NCBI GenBank assembly: GCA_026315105.1
Contig: CM048748.1
Coordinates: 25,928,078 to 25,992,077 of the forward strand
DNA: 64,000 nt
Direction of reading: 5' to 3'
From: Locusta migratoria
Lineage: Eukaryota; Arthropoda; Insecta; Orthoptera; Acrididae
Shown here: piece after piece, positions 1 through 8,518 of the stretch
Layout of the letters: each line of letters starts with the position of its first letter
How positions within the stretch are numbered: the stretch's first letter is position 1
The notes under the pieces: generated by a model
Databases searched by the model: none
What the model was told of the DNA's origin: nothing
The model's input: only the letters and a program-made list of their open reading frames with translations
Made by a program: the position numbers and the translations under genes

Positions 1-1250
1 GAAAAGCTATATACTCTGTGACTTACGAACTTTACGGTACGAGTCAAAATGTGTTTACTCTTTCAATCGTCAGACAATGCGGTCCTTTCAGATTTTAATA
101 ACGACGAGGAATATCAAATACGCAATTTTTTAAATAGATCACATGTTTCCGTCGACCACACATTACCGTCTATGAACAGACACAAAACAAAGATAAAAAT
201 CCAGATAGACCCAAAGATAACAATACTCGTGGAACATTGATCACTGTCGTGGAAACGTGGTGAAAACATACTTACTAAATAACACAGACATACAATACAT
301 TTACATGCAACACATCTTCCGGAAGACGAAAACCGATTTTCGTAAACTGTTTTTCGCTGTCGTGTTGACATGGCACAGCCTGAATCGGATTTCCTAGCTC
401 ACTTAACATGGCGGCTGAAAAACAGCTGATTCAGTTCCTTATTTAGTCTGCACTATCGCTATTTTGCTTTATTTAAATACACAGATTTATATTCACTCTA
501 ATATTTATACTTTTATTTCACATTAGAAAATATCACTCTTTCCATATGTGCCGAAAATTCGTAACAAGAAAACACAATCCGACAAGCCAAGAACGCTTCA
601 AAAACGGTTGCGTTTACATGGGCACGAAAATCGATTGTGGAACTGGAAAACCGCTTTAGAGAAGCGGATTACCAGAATCGATTTTGGAGCATTTACATGA
701 CCAACCAAAAACGGAATTGGGAAATAGGTTCACGAAATCCGGTTTTAGAAGCCCATGTAAACGGGGTCATACATTAATGAATGTCTCTTAGGCCATGGAT
801 ATTGATATGCCTGTGCCAGTAAGCTCACTGGTCTGTGCTAATCAGTGATCTCTGATACATATAGCCGCGACACTCTCTGCTGTGAAAAGTGTTATCGTTT
901 GACAGCTGGGTCAAGAAAAACTATGCGACGTAGTCCTACTCATATCCCGGCGGCCTCCTGTGGTAATGTTGGCAACAGATGTTGAATAACGAGAATCACG
1001 TGACATCGTCATAAGCCAATCGTGTGACACGCAAATATTTTGTCGTGCAATCAAGTATACAGCAGGAACAGCAGTATTTATCTACACACTATGTGGTTCG
1101 GTCATCTTTGCAACGATTTTATATCGTGTTATTGATGTTACCAACATAAAAACACGAGGCCGCCAGGATAGAAAGTAAAATTTTACCGAATCAGATACAT
1201 CCGTTGTTGTCACATCTCATTATGACCAGCACTTTCACGCGAAACTCTTT
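1..1250. other. Unassigned non-coding DNA, possible MITE remnant
   Basis: No gene is recognisable here and the short ORFs lack any family motif. Between about 296 and 770 the motif TTTACATG recurs in both orientations, ending with GCCCATGTAAACGGGGTCA (about 750-768). This resembles the ends of a small non-autonomous DNA transposon, but I could not fix matching termini or a target duplication. Confidence 0.3.
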
Positions 1251-1330
1251 TGTATAGAGTCTCATGTTTCACACAGTCTTGCAATTCATTCCAAATTCCT
1301 AGTCTTGGAGATATTTGAGAAAACTGTTAC

Positions 1331-1948
1331 AAATCAATATTCGCACTTATCCAATATCGTTTTCAGAAATGTAATTTGCCAGCCGCTTTCGGCGCTGCTG
1401 TTGCAATGTGTAACAAAATTGAGAATAACGACGCATAATATCAAATATATAAGTTTTTAACTTCTCGGCGCGTTTTCCTCAATTACACTTTACCGACGAT
1501 CAACAGAGACAGATGAAAATGCAGATAGGCTAATAAATCAATAATAGAGCGCTACACTACAGTCACAGTCATACTTCTATTAGTTGGTGTGTGTGATTTA
1601 ATTATTACTATTTCTCATCTGAACGATGTAAGTGTTTTCAGAAGTTTACTTCAAACAGAGAATTACACACCGTAACGGTAACTTTATGAACACAACCTAA
1701 CATTGAATTTACATCGTTCCAGAGGACGGACTTAATTTCACGTTTTGTATGAAATACGTTATGAACATTCATTATTTTGACAATTACTTCTACTTAAATT
1801 TGACATCTTAGCTAGGAGAACTGAGTTTATTGACAGAACGATCCAACAAGGATTCTGTTTTTGCTGACTTAGGTCCGAAACACTAAAAACCATGATCTAC
1901 ACGGGCCCTTCTTTAACAACCGTTGCGAAGCACGGGCACATAAGCTAG
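1331..1948 (+). mobile_element. Helitron-like repeat, 3' part ending in CTAG
   Basis: This segment matches an inverted copy at 63465-63885. The shared sequence ends in a short hairpin (CCGTTGCGAAGCACGG, 1920-1935), a 9-base spacer and CTAG (1945-1948) followed by T. A 3' hairpin followed by CTRR and a T in the flank is the hallmark of Helitron 3' ends. The other copy lacks roughly 165 bp present here (about 1437-1600). No Rep/helicase gene is present, so this would be non-autonomous. The 5' end was not found. Confidence 0.5.
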
Positions 1949-2040
1949 TAACAGTTAAAATAGGTAAAAGTTTCATTAAAGCTAAACTGAAATATCAAAT
2001 AATTTCGGCTGTTTATTAAAATACGGTCAGAAAGAATATT

Positions 2041-2223
2041 GCCGGTCGCGGTGGCCGAGGGGACTGAGGCGCTAGAGTCACGGTCTGCATGGCCACTACG
2101 GCCGGGGGTTCGAATCCCCCCTCGGGCATGGATATTTGTGCCGTCCTTAGTATTAGCTAGTTCATAAGTAGTTTGTAAGTTTAGTTAAGTCCCATAAGCT
2201 ATACAAACATTTGAACATTTTTT
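2041..2223 (+). mobile_element. tRNA-derived SINE (Leu-like head)
   Basis: The head carries Pol III promoter-like A and B boxes (GGTGGCCGAGG and GGTTCGAATCC) in a class-II, tRNA-Leu-like arrangement. It is followed by the family tail ending AACATTTGAACATTT. The tail lacks the block GGGACTGATGACCCCGTAG seen in other copies. Probable target duplication: AGAAAGAATATT (2029-2040) against AGAAAGTTTATT (2224-2235), 10 of 12 matching. Confidence 0.8.
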
Positions 2224-2357
2224 AGAAAGTTTATTGCATGTTGGGTACATAGATATTATCACACTAGTAGTGGTAATTGTATCATCCATAATTTATTTAT
2301 ATTTTTATTACTTTTGTCCGAAATGTTTGCAAAAAATCATGAAACAAGAAAACCCAT

Positions 2358-5300
2358 TGTTGTTGTTCTGGTCTTCAGTCCGGAGACTGGTTTGATGCAG
2401 CTCTCCACAATACCCTGTCCTGAGCAAGCCTCTTCATCTCCACATAAGAACGACAACCTACATCTGTCTGAATCTGCTTACTATATCCATCTCTTGGTCT
2501 TCCTCTGCGATTTTTACCCCACACACTTCCCTCTAATGCTAAATTCACAATTCCTTGATGTCTAAGAATGTGTCCTACCAATCTATCCCTTCTTTTAGTG
2601 AAGGTATGCCAGAAATTCCATTTCTCCCCAATTCTGTTCAGTACTTCCTCATTAGTTACGCGATCCACCCACCTAATCTTCAGCATTCTTCTGTAGCACC
2701 ATATTTCGAAAGCCTCAATCCTCTTCTTGTCCGCACTGCTTATCGTCCATGTCTCACTCCCATACAAGGCAACACTCCATACAAATGCCTTCAGAAAGGA
2801 CTTCCATAGGTTTAAATCAATATTCGATGTTAACAAATTTCTCTTTTTCAAGAACGCTTTTCTACCCATTGCCATTCTGCATTTTATATCCTCTGTGCTG
2901 CGACTATCATTTGTTATTTTACTGCCCAAGTAACAAAACTCATCTACCTCCTTTATTGTTTCGTTTCCCAATCGAATTCCTTTAGCATCACCTGATTTTC
3001 TTACACTGCACTCCATTACCCTAGTTTTGCTCTTGTTAATGTTCATCTTATATGCACCTTTCAGCACACTGTCCATTCCGTTCAATTGCTCTTCCAGGTC
3101 CTTTGCTGTATCTGACAGAATTACTATGTTGTCGGCAAAACGCAATGTTTTTAATTCTTCTCCCTGAACTTTAATTCCTTCTCCAATTTCTTCCTTGCTT
3201 TCCTTTATAGCTTGCTCAATGTACAAATTGAACAACAATGGAGAAAGACTACAACCCTGTCTTACTCCCTTTCCAACCACTGCATCCCTTTCATGCCCTT
3301 CAACTCTGACAACCGCTGTCAGGTTTTTGTACAAGTTGTAAATAACCTTACATTCCCTATATTTTACTCCTGCTTGCTTCAGAACTTGAAAGAGTTTATT
3401 CCAATCAACATTGTCAAAAGCCTTCTCCAAATCTACAAAAGCTAGATATGTAGGTTTGCCTTTTCTTAATCTATGTTCTAGGATAAGCCGTAAAGTGAGT
3501 ATTGCCTCCCGTGTTCCTACATTTCTCCTGAACCCAAACTGATCTTCCCTGAGGTCGGCTTCTACCAGCTTTTCCATCCTTCTGTATATAATTCGCGTTA
3601 ATATTTTGCAACCATGACTTATTAAACTGTTGGTTCTGTAGTTTTCACACCTGTCTGCACCTACTTTCTTAGGGATGGGGATTATAACATTTTTCTTAAA
3701 GTCTGAGGCTACTTCACCTGTCTCATACATCTTACACACCAGGTGAAACAATTTTGTCATGGCTGGTTCTCCCAGAGACTTCAGTAGCTCTGAGGGAATA
3801 TCATCTACTCCAGGGGCCTTGTTTCGACTTAGGTCTTTCAGGGCTCTGTCAAATTCTTCTCTCAGTACAGTATCTCCTATTTCATCTTCATCTACATCCT
3901 CTTCCCTTCCTACAATATAGTCTGGAAGTTCATTTCCTTTGTAGAGCCCCTCTATATATTCTTTCCACCTTTCAGCTTTCCCTTCTTTGCTCAGAACTGG
4001 TTTTCCATCAGTGTCCTTGATATTCATAGAGCTGTTTTTCATATCTCCAAACGTTTCTTTTATTTTCCTGTAGGCTGTATCTATTTTTCCCCTATTTATA
4101 CATTCTTCTACATCCTTGCATTTGCCTTCTAGCCACTCCTGCTTAGCCATTTTGCACTTCCTGACAATCTCATTTCTTAGTCGTCTGTACTCTATTTTGC
4201 CTGTTTCATTTACTGCATTTTTATATTTTCTCCTTTCATCGATTAAATTTAGTATCTCCTGTGATATCCAAGGATTTTTTGTAGGTCTTGCCTTTCTACC
4301 TATTTTGTCCTCTGCTACTTTCACTATTTCATCTCTCAATTTTACCCATTCCTCCTCTACTGTTTTATTTTCCCTTGTTACCGTCAATTGTTGCCTAAAG
4401 CTCCCTCTGAAATTCTTAAGAACCTCAGGTTCCTTCAATTTATCCAGGTCCCATCTTCTTATTTTCCTACCTTTTTGTAGTTTCTTCAGTTTCAGCCTAC
4501 AGTTCATAACCAACAAGTTATGGTCAGAGTCTATATCTGCCCCTGGGTATGTCTTACATTGTAAAACCTGGTTCCGAAATCTATGTCTTACCATTATAAA
4601 ATCTATCTGGTATCTCCCGGTGTCTCCTGGTCTCTTCCACGTATACAACCTTCTTTTGTGATTCTTGAACCAGGTGTTTGTTATAACTAAATTATGTTCT
4701 GTGCAAAATTCTACCAGGCGGCTTCCTCTTTCATTCCTTTTTCCCAGTCCATATTCACCTACTATCTTCCCTTCCCTTCCTTGTCCTACTACCGAATTCC
4801 AGTCTCCCATCACAATTAAATTTTCCTCTCCCTTAATTGTCTGAATAATTTCCTTTAGCTCCTCATATATTTCTTCGATTTTCTCATCATCGGCAGAGCT
4901 AGTTGGCATATAAACATGTACTACTGTTGTCGGTGTTGGCTTCGTATCTATCTTGACAATGATAATGCGATCGCTGTGCTGGTCATAGTAGTTTACCCGC
5001 ATTCCTATTTTCTTATTCATTATCAATCCTACTCCTGTGATACCCCCAACTGATTTTGTACTTATAATCCTGTACTCACCTGACCAGAAATCCTGTTCAT
5101 CTTGCCACCGAACTACACTAATCCCCACTATATCTAACTTCAACCTATCCATTTCCCTTTTTAAATTTTCTAATTTTCCTACTCGATTAAGGGATCTAAC
5201 ATTCCACGCTCCGACCCGTAGAATGCCAGTATTGTCTTTCCTGTTGATCACATCCTCCTGAGTAGTCCCCGCCCGGAGATCCGAATGGGGGACTATTTTA

Positions 5301-5648
5301 CCTCCGGAATATTTTACCCGAGAGGATGCCATCATCATATGTTCATACAGTAGAGCTGCATGTCCTCGGGAAAGATAACGGCTGTAGTTTCCCCTTGCTT
5401 TCAGCCGTTCGCAGTAGCTGTGTGGCAAAGCCACATTAGCTGATGTTACAAGGCCAGCTCAGTCAATCATCCAGACTGTTGCCCCTGTAACTACTGAAAA
5501 GGCTGCTGCCCCTCTTCAGGAACCACACGTTTGTCTGGCCTCTCCACAGATACCCCTCCGCTGTGGTTGCACCTACGGTATGGCTATCTGTATCGTTGAG
5601 GCACGCAAGCCACCACACCTCGGCAATGTCTGTGGTTCATGGGAGTGG
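2358..5648 (-). mobile_element. Full-length RTE-type LINE, copy 1
   Basis: A complete non-LTR retrotransposon of about 3.3 kb. It has a roughly 210-bp 5' leader, one long ORF, and almost no 3' UTR; the 3' end is a CAA repeat directly after the stop, as in RTE-clade elements. It is flanked by an exact 11-bp target duplication, AGAAAACCCAT, at 2347-2357 and 5649-5659. Two further copies (33169-36463 and 56054-56876) also have exact 11-bp duplications, which fixes the element boundaries. Confidence 0.92.
2375..5434 (-). CDS. RTE LINE ORF: AP-like endonuclease plus reverse transcriptase
   Basis: An uninterrupted 1019-residue retrotransposon polyprotein. The N-terminal half is an exonuclease/endonuclease/phosphatase-fold endonuclease: GAWNVRSL (75-82), GDWNS (210-214) and the catalytic-histidine motif SDHN (303-306). 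The second half is a reverse transcriptase with APGVDDIPSELLK near residue 530, GVRQGCSLSPLLFNLYI and the catalytic loop. Two key residues differ from the sister copies here. The endonuclease Glu of the ISEVRW motif is Val at residue 107 (codon 5114-5116). The RT motif FADD reads FADN, with Asn at 769 (codon 3128-3130). Each is one base change. The ORF is open but both activities should be lost, so it is a relic despite its length. Such proteins are often mislabelled craniofacial development protein 2. Start chosen at the first ATG after the conserved leader, shared with copies 2 and 4. Confidence 0.9.
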   Translation of the reverse strand: MALPHSYCERLKARGNYSRYLSRGHAALLYEHMMMASSRVKYSGGKIVPHSDLRAGTTQEDVINRKDNTGILRVGAWNVRSLNRVGKLENLKREMDRLKLDIVGISVVRWQDEQDFWSGEYRIISTKSVGGITGVGLIMNKKIGMRVNYYDQHSDRIIIVKIDTKPTPTTVVHVYMPTSSADDEKIEEIYEELKEIIQTIKGEENLIVMGDWNSVVGQGREGKIVGEYGLGKRNERGSRLVEFCTEHNLVITNTWFKNHKRRLYTWKRPGDTGRYQIDFIMVRHRFRNQVLQCKTYPGADIDSDHNLLVMNCRLKLKKLQKGRKIRRWDLDKLKEPEVLKNFRGSFRQQLTVTRENKTVEEEWVKLRDEIVKVAEDKIGRKARPTKNPWISQEILNLIDERRKYKNAVNETGKIEYRRLRNEIVRKCKMAKQEWLEGKCKDVEECINRGKIDTAYRKIKETFGDMKNSSMNIKDTDGKPVLSKEGKAERWKEYIEGLYKGNELPDYIVGREEDVDEDEIGDTVLREEFDRALKDLSRNKAPGVDDIPSELLKSLGEPAMTKLFHLVCKMYETGEVASDFKKNVIIPIPKKVGADRCENYRTNSLISHGCKILTRIIYRRMEKLVEADLREDQFGFRRNVGTREAILTLRLILEHRLRKGKPTYLAFVDLEKAFDNVDWNKLFQVLKQAGVKYRECKVIYNLYKNLTAVVRVEGHERDAVVGKGVRQGCSLSPLLFNLYIEQAIKESKEEIGEGIKVQGEELKTLRFADNIVILSDTAKDLEEQLNGMDSVLKGAYKMNINKSKTRVMECSVRKSGDAKGIRLGNETIKEVDEFCYLGSKITNDSRSTEDIKCRMAMGRKAFLKKRNLLTSNIDLNLWKSFLKAFVWSVALYGSETWTISSADKKRIEAFEIWCYRRMLKIRWVDRVTNEEVLNRIGEKWNFWHTFTKRRDRLVGHILRHQGIVNLALEGSVWGKNRRGRPRDGYSKQIQTDVGCRSYVEMKRLAQDRVLWRAASNQSPD

Positions 5649-5659
5649 AGAAAACCCAT

Positions 5660-6100
5660 AGTGGGCTGTAAAACACGCCAATGCGATTGTAACTGACAAC
5701 CTGCGTTTTTTAATGGCTTACTTTCTCTATGTAAGAAATAAGTTCTGTTGGCTATAATGTTTTTTCCTCGGTGTTAATGTGTTCAGTTCACACCCCACAC
5801 GTCCCCAGCACCCCAAGTACCGCAAGTCTTCACTCTTGATTTCGGCCCATCTTATACCTCGCTACACAGTCTATTAATGCTCGTCCTACGGCCATAATCG
5901 CGTCTGATACCTGCTCACATAAATCACCCATGTACACATGACCGCTCAGACAATGCACTTCACGTATGCCATAATAGCGCTATGCCATCTCTGCACATCG
6001 CTATTCTATGACTTTTCTTACTGCACTGTACTTGTCTAAGGCGAACTGCGTGACACTTTTGAATTGTTTGCATTATTGAATAGAAGCTGAGGCACTGGGT
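5660..6100. other. Unassigned intergenic DNA
   Basis: Sequence between the RTE 5' flank and a tRNA-like repeat. I see no coding motif, inverted repeat or recognisable element here. Confidence 0.4.
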
Positions 6101-6104
6101 TAAA

Positions 6105-6183
6105 ACTTGAGACGACCGGGAGTCGAACCAGCGACCTTCTGCTTACTAGGAAGACCATTTAAGCACTCAGTCACAGCGGGCTT
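6105..6183 (-). repeat. tRNA-like SINE head
   Basis: Read on the minus strand this is tRNA-like, with CTAGTAAGCAGAAGGTCGC followed by the B-box GGTTCGACTCCC. A related head lies at 53858-53935 on the plus strand. No clean acceptor-stem pairing is visible, so I call a SINE relic and not a working tRNA gene. Confidence 0.5.
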
Positions 6184-6202
6184 ATGGATACTACAACCGC
6201 GC

Positions 6203-7788
6203 CAGAACCGGCGGAATGGCCGGGCTACCGCCCGGGGAGCCAAATTTTAGGGGAGTTTGGGGGGCGCCAAAATCCGAGCTAAATTTGTATTACTGTAAAC
6301 AGTGAACTAAAAAATTAACCGTTTCATAAATTGTGTAGCAACATTGGTTACTTCCTCATGCCATAGGCCTCACTCTTTATAACCCCGGTTTCTTCTCGAA
6401 TCTCCTATAAAGGAAATCCCTTCAACCCTTCACCTTATTTGTCTATAAAAAAATCTCCGCTGACAAAGCTAAAGGCTATTGTTGAGAGTTTTGAGCAACA
6501 ATAACACGCTGTGATAATTAGAATCGCCGCGGTGCCGACAATTGCACTCCTTGCGACAAAGCTATGTCGGCCGCTCTAACAATACACACAAAAAATATTG
6601 AGTTATCGGCAACCACAAAGAAATTACTCCCGTCTGTACTGTCAAATGTCTCGTGAATGAAAATTATAAGTCATGTACATGTAGTACACGCTTTATGGTG
6701 TGCGTGTTCTTCTTTTGTCTCCTGAATTTCGACTCTTAATAGAAGAATCGTTGCGTTAATGCGTTCATCATGTGGGAAAAAAAGAGGCCTTCTGGAAATG
6801 TATACAGAAAATGAAGAGCACAATTAGCGACTGTAAATGAGAAACAGGCAGCAGCATTAAAGAAATTCTTTCGTACCCCTGAAACAGACAATAATGGAAA
6901 TGAAAACGTAGAACCAGAGAATGAGGAAACCAGCAAGAAATCAACTAATATTCCAGAAGATAACACAGATAAGTACGCCTACATTACGTAACGTATGTTC
7001 GTTTTATTACGTTTAATAGAGAAGAGGTGTTTGCACACGTAGCGTCTTAGCAGGCTGGGGTGGGTAGGGTGCCGGCCTCTCAGATAGGCGGCGAACTTCA
7101 GGCTCAAAGGAAGTTCTTTCCCCATTGATATAAGTAGAAATAATTACATTCTTCACCAACACTGATACTTAATACATGTACCAAAGCGATAAGACCTTTA
7201 ATCGTTAGATGTGTATTAACCAACTTTAATTAAAGACTTTGTAGAAAAAGGCACGAAAAGTTAGCTATTCTTATCTTTGTAAACAACTCAAAGAACAATT
7301 TGCATTAAAACTGTATAAAGATATAAAATTATGTTACTGGTTGTATTACGAAATCTTTGTACAATGCTGTTACAACATATATTTGTATATTCTTTTCTTC
7401 ATATATGTGTTGTCTTTCGCAGTTAACAAGGTTGCTTACGTTGTATGTGTAAATAACTGCTGTATCGCATCATCAATCGTAATTTTATATAAATCGTTGT
7501 TTCTTGAATCGTTCCGTAAATTTCTAATCGGTGACGTAGAATATTCTGCATTCTCATGTGTAAATAATCGTTTCGTATATCGTTAACCAAAACTTAATAT
7601 GTGTGTTTAACAGACAAGTTTAGATCTTACTCAGTTTGATAATTCTTATTGAGTTCAAGTAGTTATCCTTCAAAAGCAGCTATCTGTAAGGTAGCATAGC
7701 AGATTTAAATTCAGTAATACCATTGGGTTGTAGGGGGCGCCATATGGATTCTTTGCCCGGGTGAGATTTTCCCCTTCCACCGGCTCTG
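6203..7788 (+). mobile_element. hAT-superfamily DNA transposon, internally deleted
   Basis: The ends are related inverted repeats beginning CAGAACCGGCGGAATGG on the left and, reading inward from the right, CAGAGCCGGTGGAAGGGG. They are flanked by an 8-bp duplication, AACCGCGC (6195-6202) and AACCGTGC (7789-7796), 7 of 8 matching. An 8-bp duplication is the hAT signature. The 1586-bp element keeps only the start of a transposase gene. Confidence 0.8.
6769..6990 (+). pseudogene. hAT transposase N-terminal relic
   Basis: Plus-strand reading from the ATG near 6769 gives MWEKKRPSGNVYRK, an in-frame stop, then RAQLATVNEKQAAALKKFF and an acidic, Glu/Asn-rich tail up to a stop near 6990. The KRPSG..YRK.R......K.......FF pattern is the usual N-terminus of the hAT transposase group with TTF-type zinc finger and DUF4371 domains, found in many invertebrate genomes. 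The zinc finger, DDE core and dimerisation domain are absent, so this cannot encode an active enzyme. Confidence 0.6.
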
Positions 7789-8123
7789 AACCGTGCGGAC
7801 TGTCTTAAAGCACGGCTCCCTCCACAACAAAAAACTTAAATTCTGCCTAATGTTCTCCTATATAATACATATGAATGGTGTAGAGCAACGGACGGACCGC
7901 GGGAGGCCAAAAACTGGACTTTTAGGTTTTGAAACAACAGTAAAACTTCTGAATAACGGACACCAATGGGGAAAATAAAACTGTCCGCTTTTAAGAAGTG
8001 TCCGCTATTAAGAAAAGGATAAAATACAAAATAGTAAACTACCGTTTATCAGAAATGATCGGGACGGCGGCCGGTTCGGATAACGAACATCTTTGATAAA
8101 ACAGTCTCCTGTTTTCAGGCAGC

Positions 8124-8315
8124 CGGCCGCGGTGGCCGAGATGACTGAGGCGCTCCAGTCACGGTCAGCACGGCCACTACGGTCGGGGTTCGAATCCCCC
8201 CTCGGGCATGGATATTTGTGCCGTCCTAGTTCGTGAGTAGTTCATAAGTAGTTTGTAAGTTTAGGGACTGATGACCCCGTAGTTAAGTCCCATAAGCTTA
8301 ACAAACATTTGAACA
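8124..8315 (+). mobile_element. tRNA-derived SINE inside the Tigger-like element
   Basis: Typical family member: GCCGGCCGCGGTGGCCGAG, B-box GGGGTTCGAATCC and the tail GGGACTGATGACCCCGTAG...CAAACATTTGAACATTT. Possible degenerate target duplication: TGTTTTCAGGCA before it and TGTTTTCCAGCAT after it. Confidence 0.85.
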
Positions 8316-8329
8316 TTTGTTTTCCAGCA

Positions 8330-8518
8330 TGAAACACACCGAATCGCGTCAGTACCGCTAAGTATCATCGATAAACGTGCGAATGCCACGATGCTTCTTG
8401 AACCGATCCAGCCAGCCATAATTTCGAGGAATTCGTACTCCTTTCCTTCAATGAACTCATAAAAAGTCATTACTTTTAGACGAAGTAGGGGACCTTAACT
8501 GGCAAGCCTTTAGCTCTT
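8330..8518 (-). pseudogene. Tigger-like transposase, second half of CENP-B HTH domain
   Basis: The minus strand reads GPLLRLKVMTFYEFIEGKEY and, after a one-base shift, NYGWLDRFKKHRGIR. This is the second half of the CENP-B-type DNA-binding domain of pogo/Tigger transposases (family pattern GP+L..KA..F.......F..S.GWLDRFKKRHGI). The first half lies at 11846-12087, beyond the inserted LINE. Joining across the insertion point gives the expected QIRAKGLPV run into GPLL with one further frameshift. The downstream DDE domain is deleted. Confidence 0.72.

Noticed and set aside
4116..4661. A 181-codon plus-strand ORF
   Set aside because: It is the antisense shadow of the RTE polyprotein. Similar antisense ORFs recur at the same place in the other RTE copies and have no family motifs of their own.
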